From positions 3,457,334 to 3,521,333 of the forward strand of contig CAKAKS010000060.1 in the NCBI GenBank assembly GCA_916700875.1: 64,000 bases of DNA. Reading direction: 5' to 3'. The position numbers and the translations under genes are program-made. The notes under the pieces are model-generated. The model saw nothing but the letters and a program-made list of their open reading frames with translations. It was not told the origin of the DNA and searched no databases. The stretch comes from Sebastes aleutianus (Eukaryota > Chordata > Actinopteri > Perciformes > Sebastidae). This document shows, in pieces, positions 23,280 through 33,839 of the stretch (the first letter of the stretch is position 1; each line of letters begins with the position of its first letter).

Positions 23280-23770
23280 CATAGTTGCCAAGAGAGTCCG
23301 ATCGGCCTTAAATAATGGATGAGCGAGGATGCGACTCAATTTGCGAGGCCGCACAGAAAGACAGGGCGACTCGCAGCCATCGACCCCTCCGCCCATCCCC
23401 ATCGCTTTCTCCCTCTCCGGAACGTCATTATTCTGGTCGATCTTTTCTCCCCTCGCTTGACATCATTCAATGTAATCATCCTTCAATAAAAAACCTGCTC
23501 GTAATAAAAGGAACAACCCGGGTCAATACGCGGAATATGGAGAGGGATGAGCGTGTGGTGGGAGACAGCGTATAAATGGGCCTCTTTATCAAAGCGGATA
23601 GCCGCCTGGTGCCTTAACAGGAATTCGACCGTGGCTGGAGTTATCATTACTGTTACCTTTTGTATCATCGCGTGTTTGTCCTCTGTGAATATGAGGAAGA
23701 ATGATGGCTGCATTAATGAATCAATGGGCTAATGAAGCAGCCATTGTGTTGGTTTATTGAAATACACTGA
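23280..23770. other. Candidate conserved non-coding element
   Basis: Long unique block (GGCCTTAAATAATGGATG, TCATTCAATGTAATCATCC, GCATTAATGAATCAATGGG, GGGCTAATGAAGCAGCC). It has overlapping frames on both strands, a common feature of long conserved non-coding DNA, but no protein signature. The role is inferred. Confidence 0.38.
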
Positions 23771-23902
23771 GGGAAATTGAAGACTTCTGCAGCATGTCTG
23801 CACTCAGTGTTCTGCTGTCATATTACTGGATGGCCACACAGAAGAAAGGATTTCAATATTTTCTGAAACATAGTGATTGGCGTCTATCATGTGACAGCTG
23901 CT

Positions 23903-23926
23903 GCACACACACACACACACACACAA
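23903..23926. repeat. (CA)n microsatellite
   Basis: About 11 units; explains the His-Thr run in the overlapping frame. Confidence 0.95.
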
Positions 23927-24049
23927 CTGCATTATGTGCAAGGAAAGAAGTGCTGGAGAAAAGAAAAAGAGCAAATAAAGGTCACACTATTGTCACACGC
24001 TGTTCTCCAACCACACACAAGCCACTCTGGACCGAGGATTGGTTCGAGG

Positions 24050-24480
24050 GTCAAATTAGCTGACGGGGTAATTTTGTCAGGGCGACATGCAGAGCTGCTG
24101 ATTATCCCTGAGCTAGCATCATTTTTGTTTATCAAAAAATGTTAATTGCCTGTTTTTACGAGTAGGAAAAGATTAAAAGTTAATAGGAGAGACTAAATAA
24201 ACACAATGCAATTGCATGAGGCTGTAGAAGATGGTAATTAATTTGTGGCCACCCCTGAGCTAATTAGCTAATATAAAGCAGGAAAAAAGAAGTTAATGAG
24301 GCTTAATGTAACTGATACACTGAAAAGTTTAGACTAATGAATTTATGAATGCGTGAGGAAATCAACTTCATGCTCGCGCTCCGACTCTCACGTGGCGAGG
24401 AAACCTCCCCCGGAGATGGAAAACTTGGTAACTTGATCACCTTTGATGTGCCATGTAAGAGTTTAACGCTATATAAAATT
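24050..24480. other. Strong candidate conserved non-coding element
   Basis: Exceptionally rich in homeodomain-type sites: AAAATGTTAATTGCCTG, GATGGTAATTAATTTGTGGC, GAGCTAATTAGCTAATAT, AGAAGTTAATGAGGCTTAAT and GACTAATGAATTTATGAATG. Unique sequence, no ORF of note. With 12.0 kb, the best enhancer-like block here. Confidence 0.43.
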
Positions 24481-24999
24481 CCATAGCGTGTGTGAAAGCA
24501 GAATCAGAAGTACCGCCGCCATGCCGAGCGGGAGATGGTGGACCATAGGAGGGCCCATACCAGCCCAGCGGTTAGTTTGTTTTGTGAATCCTCGGGGTGT
24601 AGCTGGTCTGAGGATACAGGAGCTCGTATATTGGGAGGTCTGGGGAGGTCAGTTTGGCTGAGGGACGGGGAAATAATCATCTGCTGCTAGCTTCCTGTGG
24701 GGGCTCATGGTGGAGATGGGGATATGTCACAGTGTCAGCTGCTTGTATGCAGATCCCAGCATCTAAACTCCACCTTTCATATCCTCCACTGGGTCCTGAG
24801 TGACTGGGATGTCACTTCTTAGCATGTTCATACCTCTAATATCTGTCTCTCGCTCTGTTCACCTCCGATGTTCATTTTAAGAAACAGCTTATTATTTCAC
24901 TTGCTACTGTGCTGACCGCAGAGGACATTACTTACACTCAATAGGGTCACAATGGCATTTAGTGTTGACACTATGGACTAAGGTTCATGGGTAATTTGA
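24481..24999. other. Unassigned sequence with a short Kozak-context ORF
   Basis: An ATG at 24521 in GCCGCCATGC context opens a 46-codon frame ending at 24661, and TATATAAAA occurs at 24470-24478. The peptide resembles nothing I know. Treated as chance unless transcription is shown. Confidence 0.3.
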
Positions 25000-25430
25000 A
25001 TGAAATTATAGGGCCGTGATGAATCCTGCTAGTGAGTGGGAGCCAGAGCGGCGAGGTAATCAGGTAATTGCAGCTTTCATAAATGTAATTTATCACGAAA
25101 GGCAAAGGCCATGCAGTGGTAGTTGACGAGCTAGCGCGCGCTCGCCGTCTCTTCACACTGACCTGCAAAGCTTTCACGTGGTGACATATGTCTTTATGAG
25201 CTATAGGGAAGCATAATGGGCGATAAGAAAGAAATACCCCCATCAAAGAGTCCCTGTCATATTACATAAATCAGCACTCTTAATGGACATCTTCCCACAC
25301 AGTTTGCTTTCTCGTTCACGGTTTACAGCGGGTAATTTGTCAATCACGCTTTGATGGAGCGGCACAGATGCTTTTAATAACATTCATATAATAGATTTAC
25401 AAGTGTCAAAGACTATATTGCAGTCACAAC
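25000..25430. other. Candidate conserved non-coding element
   Basis: Unique block with GAGGTAATCAGGTAATTGCA, ATAAATGTAATTTATCACG and GGGTAATTTGTCAATCACGC. The role is inferred. Confidence 0.33.
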
Positions 25431-25827
25431 TGGGAGTCTGATGGATGAGCTGGTGTGTCATGTGGTCTGTACAGTAGTCATCACCGGTAGGGAGAATATT
25501 CTACTGTGCCGTCGCCGTTACTCAGACAGGCTTGTGGCATCAGAGAAAATGCAACATAACATTTTGTTAAGTGAGCATGAACAGAGATTATACTGCAGGT
25601 TATTTATAGGAATTATGTCAATGTTACATTTCTTCACCACAAATTTGGTTTTGTGGCATCAATGGTAACCTAAGTTAATTTTCAGCAAGTAAACAACTGT
25701 GGGGTCACTGTTAAATTGGTAAATGGCGGCTTACAGCACTTTTACCCCCACCCCCCACCCCTCCGTGATCAGTGAATGATGTGCTCAGCCGGCCCCTGCT
25801 AAATTTAGGTGTTGATTACTAGAAAGT
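25431..25827. other. Unassigned non-coding sequence
   Basis: Short C-rich run at 25745-25762. A 75-codon frame (25441-25668) has no signature. Confidence 0.45.
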
Positions 25828-25917
25828 TAGTTCGACATTTTGGGGAAATATTGTCGAACTATGTTCTATTCGCTTTTGTGTTGAGAGTTAGATGGGTAGA
25901 TTGATACCACTCTCATG

Positions 25918-26461
25918 CACCGATCATCCACAACATTAAGACCACTGACAGGTGAAGTGAATAACATTGATTATCTCGTGACAATGGCACCTGGCAGTGG
26001 GGGGGGGATATATCAGACAGCAAGTGAACATTTTGAACTTTGAACTTTGTGTTGGAAGCAGAAAAAATGGGCCGGTGTAAGGATGTTAGCGACTTTGACA
26101 AGGGCCAAATAGTGCTGGCTAGACGACCGGGTCAGAGCATCTCCAGAACTGCAGCTCTTGAGGGATGTTCCCGGTCTGCAGTGGTCAGGACCTACCAAAA
26201 TTGGCCCAAGGAAGGAAAACCGGTGAACCGGCGACAGGGTCAGACCCGAGGCTCATTGATGCACGTGGGGAGCGAAGGCTGGCCCGTGTTGTCCGATCCA
26301 ATAGAAGAGCTACTGGAGCTCAAACTGATGAAAGAGTTAATGCTGGTTCCGATAGAAAGGTCTCAGAACACACAGTGCATCGCAGTTTGTTGCGTATGGG
26401 GCTGCGTAGCCGCAGACCTGTCAGGGTGCCCATGCTGTCCTAATGTTATGGCTGATCAGTG
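25918..26461 (+). mobile_element. Internally deleted Tc1-like transposon
   Basis: Left end CACCGATCATCCACAACATT and right end AATGTTATGGCTGATCAGTG are imperfect inverted repeats. TA follows the right end, as expected for Tc1/mariner, but the left TA is mutated. Only the N-terminal third or so of the transposase region remains, and it joins abruptly to the right end. At 544 bp against about 1.6 kb for a full Tc1 it could move only with transposase supplied elsewhere. Confidence 0.92.
26067..26443 (+). pseudogene. Tc1 transposase N-terminal fragment, frameshifted
   Basis: The frame starting at 26067 begins MGRCKDVSDFDKGQIVLARR and carries the paired-like helix-turn-helix of Tc1 transposases (SISRTAALEGCSRSAVVRTY). 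Near 26250 a small deletion shifts the reading frame; the continuation (RLIDARGERRLARVVRSNRR, then HTVHRSLLRMGLRSRRPVRV) is the second half of the DNA-binding region. The DDE catalytic domain is entirely absent. Not functional. Confidence 0.92.
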
Positions 26462-26619
26462 TATATGTCACATTTCCAATCTTTATGCTAAGCTAAGGAT
26501 TTCTAATTGGCTGCTGGCTGTAGCTTCACATTTAGCACACAGACATTAGAGTGGTATCAATATTCTCATCTAACTCTCAGCAAGAAAGCAAATATATGTG
26601 TTTCCCAAAATGTCGAACA

Positions 26620-26999
26620 GTTTGGCAAGCGTTAGGGTTATGGTTGTTTGTTGTTGTCAGTTTAATAAAAGAAATACTAACATGTAGGCTAGTTAAATGG
26701 TTCTTTTTTTTATTTAGAGTCAGAAAATGTATGAATGTATATGACATATTATATAACTGACTAAGTAATAACGAATACCTAGTCTGTGTTATTTCAGTTA
26801 ATACATCATAGTGAGAAATCATGTTTCTTTTATTTTCTGTTCACAGAGCAGCTCCAGGTTCTCTTGTTTTTTGTTGCTATGACTAAACCGGTACAGTACA
26901 TCTATTTCGAATGATGAAATTTGGGATTCAGCTGGTGTCCTCATATTATTTATTGTATTGGAGAACTGCGATGGCAATCTCAAGCAGAGTGCTCTTGGA
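26620..26999. other. Unassigned non-coding sequence
   Basis: AT-rich, no repeat ends. Small frames on both strands without signatures. Confidence 0.5.
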
Positions 27000-27400
27000 T
27001 GAACAAACATCGCCGTCGACTTAGATCTCTATGAAACGCTGCTATCCAACCTGTTGAGAGGCATGTCGAAAGCTCAGTCACAACAATTTGTCCCCTAATT
27101 CGAAACTCTACAGATACATTCGAGGCGGATTCACACGTAGCCAGACTGACAAGCAGGTACACGTCATCGAGACGAAAAAGTGAGGACAAAACCGAGCGAA
27201 TTGAAGCCGTGCGTGTTGGCGTAATGACCCCTGCCTTATCCTCCTGTAATAGCCTTTGGTGGACGGTCATGGAAAACACAGGCGGGAGATGACAAAGGCT
27301 TTGTTTATGGGTCAAACACTCATTTCATAAAAGCCTCCCGTGGAAACATGATAGGTCAAACACAGGTCTAAATGCCTTTTCCAGTTTTCCTATTTTCCCA
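27000..27400. other. Candidate conserved non-coding element
   Basis: GC-balanced unique block, with a 111-codon minus frame lacking signatures. Contains GTTGGCGTAATGACCCCTG and GGCTTTGTTTATGGGTCAAA. The texture resembles a regulatory element; inferred. Confidence 0.3.
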
Positions 27401-28869
27401 TTTCAACATATCCGTCTGGTGTCCGCGCTCTCTCGCCTCTGTAATGGAAAACTATTGCAGAAGCATTTCTCCGTCAGCCGGGGTCAAGAGGTCATCACTG
27501 ATGTCACTCTCAAAGTAACCAGTGGCAAATAGGTCCTGACATGTGCTCTCCAATGAGAGAATGAGACCGGACAGCTCCTCTGGCTCTCCGACTGATAAGC
27601 CATAGAAAAGAATATGTGAGGCTCGGAGGATCACGGACACCGCTGCTGCCTTTTGAGAGACTAATACCAGCCGCTACATTAAGGCACAAATAACAACCGG
27701 GTGATCTGAGGGAGAGATTTTTTCTTTTTTGTTACCTCCCACAATGCAGTTTGACAAATTCACAATGTGGCTGTTGGACATTTGTCTTTATTTTTTAGTC
27801 AACTTTAACGTCAAAAGACATCTGATGTCATTTCACCTCTCAGATTTGACTACATACAAGTGACGCTCATCCTCGTCCGTCCTCCTTCCGTCTCCTTCAC
27901 ATCTTCTTCTAAAGTGTTTGAGCGCAACAAATTCCTCTTGTTCCCCGTCAGATGCATGTCGTGTAGCGTGTGATTTGCTATGCACATCCCGGCCTAGTAC
28001 AGATTTCTACGCCTGTTTGTTCTCTACAGGCGTGCAGCGCGTCGCCATGCAGCGTGACCGCTCACTCTCTGCCCCGGCTTCCCATCTTCAACCTCATCTG
28101 TTCTGTCAGTCAGAGGTGCAGGATATACTCTGGGAATGACTTAAATTACAAAAAAAAAGGAAACATGGCAAGAGTTAAAATATAAAAGCTATGTGATATT
28201 TTAACGAGGGCTTTCTTTATTCCATCACTCCTTCCCATCTCTATGTCTTGTCTTCTCTGTCTGATTGCCCTCTCCAGCAGTCAGAGGAAAGGATGACTGA
28301 ATGAGCAGCAGAGTGGCGTTTTCTGATAGAGTTACACCCCACAAATGGAGTCAATCAAAGAGGCCGGCTGAAAAAAAAAATCATTTTCTGACAGATGTGT
28401 CAGCAAGATTGTCAGGCCTCCATGACAACAAATCCATAACACTAAAAAGAGAGAAAAAAAAGAGTTGAGGGTTAGGAAGGGATGGAGAGAAGAAAAAGAG
28501 TTAAGGAGAATCGAGAACCCTGACAAAGTGTAAAACAGGAAACCTCCGAGTGGATTCCCAGTCAATCAGAGCACTTACCTTTCAGCTGTCCATAACGCTA
28601 TTTCATACCAATTATTACCCCCACTGAGCAGGTGACAGGCTTGTGCGCCGGTGGCAGCGACCACGCAAACCCCCCCCGGTAATCCTGAAATGACGGATTG
28701 GGAGGGAAGCCTTGCAGTGATTTGTGACAAAGTAACTGAACGTAGACTTCTGTACTTAGAAACGTGAGAGCAGTTTGTCTTCATGCTTATGCTAACACTC
28801 TCCACTTTGATTTGATGCACGGGTTTTAGTCCGCCTCACCAATATACTCCCTCGGCTTACGGTGGGGGT
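27401..28869. other. Unassigned non-coding sequence
   Basis: Unique sequence with several 60-80-codon frames on both strands. None has a domain, a paired splice context or an RNA-gene fold that I can see. T/C-rich near 27720-27750, A-rich near 28150 and 28370. Confidence 0.45.
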
Positions 28870-28886
28870 GGGGGGGGGGGGGGGGG
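28870..28886. repeat. Poly-G run
   Basis: About 17 consecutive G bases preceded by GGTGGGGGT. Prone to sequencing-length error. Confidence 0.9.
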
Positions 28887-29915
28887 CATTCAAGGTCTAA
28901 ATTGAAAAATTGCTGTAGGGTGTCCATTTGGTGTTTACTGTGTGTTAATCGATAAAAGTGATGTAAGGAAATGTCCTGTTTACATCATGATAATTAAACG
29001 TCATTTCACTTTGTGGCTTCTTTTTGTTTTAATGCACTTTTTATTCTAACGCAACAAACTCCTCCAGCATTGTCTCTGCAGAGCTGAAGCATATTCACAG
29101 ACAGACCATAAAGATGGTCGCTTTGTTTGACTGTTACCCATAAAACCCCCCAAACCCCTCTTGCTTGTAATTTTTTTCCCCTGCCAAGCCCCTTAAGTCT
29201 TAAAGCTTCCCGCCTGTTATATTTCCTCCACATCAATATGTCACCTAGTTCCGCTACAGCAGGATGTCAACTTAATGCAACTCTGGGGTTAAGAAAACAA
29301 CCATCTCTGCCCGCTGACTGATGGCCTGTCGCCGCTCACACAAAAAAAAGTTTAGAAATTTGATCCACCTGTCATCTCGCCGGTGATTATGAATCTCTTC
29401 CTCCGGTGGCTCCGAGGCCCATTCAGACGCAGTCTAGCTTGGCCTCGGCTCAGCGTCAGTTACATGGATGAGAGAGCAAACTTCAAATCACTCCAAAGTG
29501 AGTGAGAGAGAAAGAATCCAGCTCATCTTAATGTAAACAACTGGGCCCAGTGGTGAGCTCACCAAAATAGACATCCACTGTGGGGAGGACTCTGTTTTTT
29601 TAAGGAGCTCTTGTAATCGGATTTTACTTATAGGAGGCATACAGCTCAGATTGAAGCGTCCGGATGATTCTTAAAATAATCTCTGCATTTCCTTCAAAAT
29701 AAAACCGTGAGGACAAATTTAACAAACTACCACTTTAGCGAAGATCTTGCCATCTTTCTCGCCCTCTCCTACCTTTGTGTTTTTTTCCCCCCTTTCATCC
29801 CCAGAAGACAAGAGCAAACACAAAAAGAGAATACGTGTTTCTTTATCTCTAACCTCACGGTGAACTGCAGATGACCTTCTGAGTCAACTGCATTAGCTTT
29901 GGGGTGGTCAGACTA

Positions 29916-29917
<2 letters not shown>
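28887..29917. other. Unassigned non-coding sequence
   Basis: Ordinary unique sequence. 29330-29560 is GC-balanced and could be regulatory, but no motif cluster stands out. Confidence 0.45.

Positions 29918-29950
<33 letters not shown>
29918..29950. repeat. (TG)n microsatellite
   Basis: About 16 units followed by CTTGGGGGG. Confidence 0.95.
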
Positions 29951-29952
<2 letters not shown>

Positions 29953-29999
29953 TGGGGGGTGCAAGAAGAGAGAGGGGGATTTTTCATGCTCTCCATTAC

Positions 30000-30250
30000 A
30001 GTTGTTTAGGTTGGAGGGGTTAACTCAATGAGGCTAAGTAAGTTTGAACTGTGAATCACATCAGCAGACTTGTGCATTCACTTATGCACAATTGCAAATG
30101 CACAGTCCGGAGGTAATCACATTACCTCAGCTCGGCCTTTATACAAATTGGAGGACTGAGGCGCGGTGAACGGCAGATATTAAGAGGTCTTTAATTCATC
30201 GCGCTGTTTTTAGAAAAGACAACTTTATCATTAAGGAGTTGTTTGTAGGG
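30000..30250. other. Candidate conserved non-coding element
   Basis: Includes GCAAATGCACAGTCCGG, GAGGTAATCACATTACCTCA (a near-palindrome of inverted TAAT sites) and GTCTTTAATTCATCGCGC. Unique. The role is inferred. Confidence 0.38.
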
Positions 30251-30251
30251 A

Positions 30252-31012
30252 AAGGACAGCCAGTTCTCATTCTCAGGACGTCAAATACTGATGCTGTGTC
30301 ACGGCTGTAGGCGTTCGATACCGCCGCACAAGGCGGTAGGAGACACACCAGGCTTTCCATTAACTAGCAACAGTAAACGCTCAGGAAAAGTGCTGCGGTG
30401 ACGTAGTTTAAAGAGCAAAAGAGACACACCGAGCACGTGGGAGTGGAGGAGGTGGATGGGTCCAACAAACACAAGACTTTCATCCAGGTGACCGCTGTTC
30501 ATGTCTCATGTGTTAAGTTTCACTTTCACTTTACAATCAGCTGTTCGTTCGTGTGCCGTGTTCACAACGTTCAGGTTGTTTTTCAATTTCACACGGCGAC
30601 ATGAAGTGACACTGTCTCGAAACGTGTGTCTCAAAAAGAGACGGGTCGATGTATGAATGCATTCAGGAAAAGCATAGAGATGTTACGGGGTAAAAAGCAG
30701 AGTAGAAATGTTTATTTTTTTTAAGTTAGATAGAAATTATAAGACTACCTTTCAGCATTGGTAACGTGTTCCACACAAAATTTGGTGTGTCGGGATCTGG
30801 TCACCTTAGTTCAGTCACATCTTCACTGTAAAAACATAGTCATTTTAAGCCCAACCATGTTGTTTTTTTCCTTAACCTTACTAAGTGCTTTTGTTACCTA
30901 ATACTAAACAAGTGTTTTTGTTTAATTCACAACATTAAGCACGTGTTTAGTGCGACGGAAAAAGTGACGCAGATGGGTCTGTATGTGACGAGTTGGGATG
31001 AGAACGTGTTGG
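30252..31012 (-). mobile_element. Longer copy of the 16.7-kb terminal-repeat family
   Basis: The left end CTCATTCTCAGGACGTCAAAT and right end GACGAGTTGGGATGAGAACG are approximate inverted repeats and match the ends at 16721-17060. The interior has CAAGACTTTCATCCAGGTG and CTTAACCTTACTAAGTG, the complement-like counterparts of the 4.3-4.7 kb repeat. No transposase. Probably a non-autonomous DNA transposon. Confidence 0.68.
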
Positions 31013-31129
31013 AAAGGAACTATTGCAGTAGGCTTTACTCAATAATTTCACTCCAAGCTGGTTCTGGGATTCAAACTAGCAACTTTACAATCTCAAAGCC
31101 GTTTGTCTAACCCCGCTTCCTTCAAACTG

Positions 31130-31560
31130 CTAAAGAAAATTCATTGTTTTCACTTTTCAAACAGCGATTTCCTCGACTGAGCTCCCCTCTTTTTTCTTTT
31201 TTCTTTTTCCCAGATAGAGCCTGAGACTGATTTATTATAGATTTTCTGTGTTTTGATTGTTTTTGCTGAGAAGCAGGATGGGAAGATGGGACTTCCAGCT
31301 GCTCTGGATGCTTGGGAGTCCTGGGAGTCCTGGCCCGTCTGCCCTCCCGACTGGCCCGGCCAAGTGGGCATGCGCTGTTGTGGGCCGCGGCGGGGGGTTG
31401 ATGGGGGCTGCGGAGGCTGGGCCAGAGAGGCCACAGATGCCTTAAATGACTTGGCATGATGGGATAGCTGAGGGTTAGGAGCACGACTCGCAAGTAAATC
31501 AAAACACAGTTTTTCAGCGATATCTGAGCAGGTGTCGGGAATGTTGTCAGAATCTACAAA
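31130..31560. other. GC-rich unique segment
   Basis: GC-rich (GGGCCGCGGCGGGGGGTTGA) with a 10-base tandem of GGGAGTCCT-type units at 31314-31333. Overlapping frames of 126 and 157 codons (minus) and 62-68 codons (plus) are low-complexity Pro/Gly/Arg-rich and not credible genes. May be regulatory. Confidence 0.25.
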
Positions 31561-31627
31561 ACAATGTACAGACACGGTGGGAGAGTTCAGAGTTCTCTGC
31601 ATTCTCATCAGCTTTAGACACAATTTT

Positions 31628-31825
31628 TTTTTTTTTTAAGTTATTTTTTTTGGGGGCATTTTCCATTTTTATTGAGAGGACAGTGGATAGAGTCTTGAAA
31701 GGGGGGAGAGAGAGAGAGTGGATGCGGAAAGGGCCACAGGCTGGATTCGAACCCGGGCCGCCGCGGTCAGGACCAAGCCTTAATACATGGACGCCCGCTC
31801 TACCAACTGAGCTAACCCAGGCGCC
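31628..31825 (-). mobile_element. tRNA-derived SINE with perfect 16-bp target duplication
   Basis: On the minus strand the head reads like a tRNA: A box TAGCTCAGTTGG (31803-31814) and B box GGTTCGAATCC (31743-31753), the internal RNA polymerase III promoter. A GA/CT-rich body and an A-rich tail (T run near 31628 on the plus strand) follow. CTTTAGACACAATTTT occurs perfectly at 31612-31627 and 31826-31841. The tRNA part is not a functional tRNA gene. LINE-encoded enzymes would have mobilised it. Confidence 0.93.
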
Positions 31826-31841
31826 CTTTAGACACAATTTT

Positions 31842-32374
31842 AACACTAACTAATAGACAATTAGATTTTTTATTGTATAGGAAGGGCTTCCAACCTGCGC
31901 TTGAATCAAGCACCCATGATACCAGACCACCAGAAGGGCCCCCATTAGATAGTAATTCACGTGGAAGCTGTGGGACCCCAATATCATTATCAAGCTACAG
32001 TTCTGCCAGCTTTTCGTCGTGCCACAGTCTGGTGTGTGATGCATGTTGTTTGACTTTGAGGGAAATCATTTTTTTTTTACACTGGGAACAGAATAGCTTG
32101 GCTTTTTCAATTTCCAATAGGAAGTTTTGCATTTAAGATCCCACCAGTATACCACATTCAAGTAATTTCAAGAGTAATTTATCTCCCTGATCCTTTACAT
32201 CCTCATCATGGCTTTTTTTTTTTGATGTGCAACACTGGTCCATCAAGTTTTGTGGTCATCATTTTAAACCACAATCAGTCCCACTTGCTCCCACTGCAGC
32301 TTACACATGTGGTATTAATACATTATTTTTATAAAAAGTGGCTTTGCATCAGTCTGCAGCCTGCTACACTATAA
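31842..32374. other. Unassigned non-coding sequence
   Basis: Mixed sequence with T runs near 32070 and 32215. No recognisable element. Confidence 0.5.
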
Positions 32375-32960
32375 GACAAGTCCGTAAAAATACGGGCCAA
32401 TGTACCGTGTTAATATGAAGGAGGTTTCTGTTTTACACACGGCAAAGTTTAGTTCAAATTTCAGATTTGGAGAAACCTTGCTCACACTTCTGTGGTAAAA
32501 AATCAACAATTAATATCTAACTAAAATGATTTATGTTGAGGACTTTAACGTTAGCTCAGTATCGTTTTAGTTGGAAAGCTGTTTTGCTGTTTAGTTCAGC
32601 TGTTGTCGACCGTTAACGTTACTAGATACGACGGGATTATTTTGTAATTTGTAATTTACGTTTTACCAATGTTTATATTTTAGACTTCAGTAGACGTCAG
32701 ATAGATTTAGCCCCAGTTTTAGCCTCAGGTGGTTCGGGTAACGTAGGTAACGTACAAATGCTAGCGTTAGCGTCTGTTTTCCCTCCAGAATGTAAAGGTT
32801 GGGCCTGCTATTTGGCTCGGTATGAAAGACATCCTGTAAATCAACAGAAATTTCCATCTTATGGTTGAAGAAAATATCCGTAAATTTAACGGAAAATGTA
32901 CTGGTAATTTTCTGCCAGGACATTATCTGTTTTTCTACGGATTTTTTTCTTAGAGAGTAC
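32375..32960. mobile_element. Probable MITE with TCCGTAAAAATACGG-type arms
   Basis: Left arm AAGTCCGTAAAAATACGGGCC; right arm region has ATCCGTAAATTTAACGGAAA and TTTCTACGGATTTTTTTCT. I recall fish MITEs built on such TACGGATTT arms. The interior is AT-rich. Boundaries are approximate and no target duplication was found. Confidence 0.5.
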
Positions 32961-32982
32961 ATCAGTGCTATGCTGTGACATA

Positions 32983-33300
32983 GGGGAGAGCGGGGTCGGT
33001 TGGGACAGGATTGTTCATAGTTCCTATACCTTGTTACAAATCAACAAAAAGCAGACAGAAACAAGATGAAGGCTTTTTATAATTAAATAACACCCACTGT
33101 GACGTCACTGAGTGAATGTTTACTCAAGTAGCAGCCGGTCAAAAACCCTTTTTTGCCAAATTCCATATCTCAGTAATTTATGAAAATATAATAAATTAAC
33201 AAATGTTTTCAAAGACGTGTGAATAAGTGACATTGTAAATATAAGGATTTGATTTTTTTTTAGACCAAAAGGTGTCCCAATCGACCCTACCCACTGTCCC
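32983..33300. mobile_element. MITE with GGTTGGGACA / TGTCCCAATC ends
   Basis: Left end GAGCGGGGTCGGTTGGGACA, right end TGTCCCAATCGACCCTACCC: clear inverted repeats about 300 bp apart around an AT-rich core. I recall this as a common fish repeat. Confidence 0.72.
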
Positions 33301-33720
33301 AAATGTCACGAGGAGACAGAATTTGGGGAAAATGCACTCCTTGTACATTTAACAAAATTGTGCCTTTCACGTTTGGGTTGGGCTCTAAAAAAGACACCTG
33401 TATCTGTTCAGGGATGAAATTATTTTCATTACTGTTAAAGAATTCAGTGAGTAATGGAAGGTTATTTGGTGTCGATACAAAAGCTCTCTCCTATACACTT
33501 TAATAGATCATAGTAACACATGTATTGCATTCACATACATTCACAAAAAAAATAAAACAATTCATCAGTGCACACCAGTATAGAACTCACACATATGCAC
33601 CATTTTTGCCTTTCTGCATGCGCCTCCAATTACAAACACTCTCCTGTGACAGCGCTCAAGCACAGCAGCTCACACTGTGAAATGCAGGAAAAATGTAGGT
33701 GATCAGGTGGGACCCGCGGG

Positions 33721-33721
<1 letters not shown>
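33301..33721. other. Unassigned non-coding sequence
   Basis: Unique and AT-rich, ending in a GA microsatellite. No gene. Confidence 0.5.

Positions 33722-33773
<52 letters not shown>
33722..33773. repeat. (GA)n microsatellite
   Basis: About 26 uninterrupted units, the longest pure tract in the window. The overlapping frame is poly-Arg-Glu. Confidence 0.97.
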
Positions 33774-33778
<5 letters not shown>

Positions 33779-33839
33779 AAAAAAAGCCAAACTAGTCCCT
33801 TTAACTTTTTAAAGACTTTTCAGCATTTGTTCTGCACAC

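Larger units (their letters stand above)
25828..26619. mobile_element. Palindromic MITE interrupted by a Tc1 element
   Basis: Left arm AGTTCGACATTTTGGGGAAA with GAGAGTTAGATGGGTAGAT and GATACCACTCTCATG; right arm AGAGTGGTATCAATATTC, TCATCTAACTCTCAGCAAG and TTTCCCAAAATGTCGAAC. The arms are inverted copies over about 85 bp. Other copies in the window are at 8.4 and 36.9 kb. It is split at 25918-26461 by a Tc1 derivative. Confidence 0.88.

Noticed and set aside
26040..26549. 169-codon plus frame as an intact gene
   Set aside because: Only the first two thirds is Tc1-like, in a frame broken near 26250; the tail is out-of-frame repeat sequence.
31122..31623. Pro/Arg-rich 126- and 157-codon frames on the minus strand
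   Set aside because: Low complexity in a GC-rich block, overlapping each other in different frames, without splice or start context.
31743..31825. Functional tRNA gene
   Set aside because: A and B boxes are present but the acceptor and anticodon arms do not pair properly, and a SINE body with an A-rich tail and target duplication follows.
31547..31846. 99-codon minus frame as a protein
   Set aside because: It is the translation of a tRNA-derived SINE head and body.
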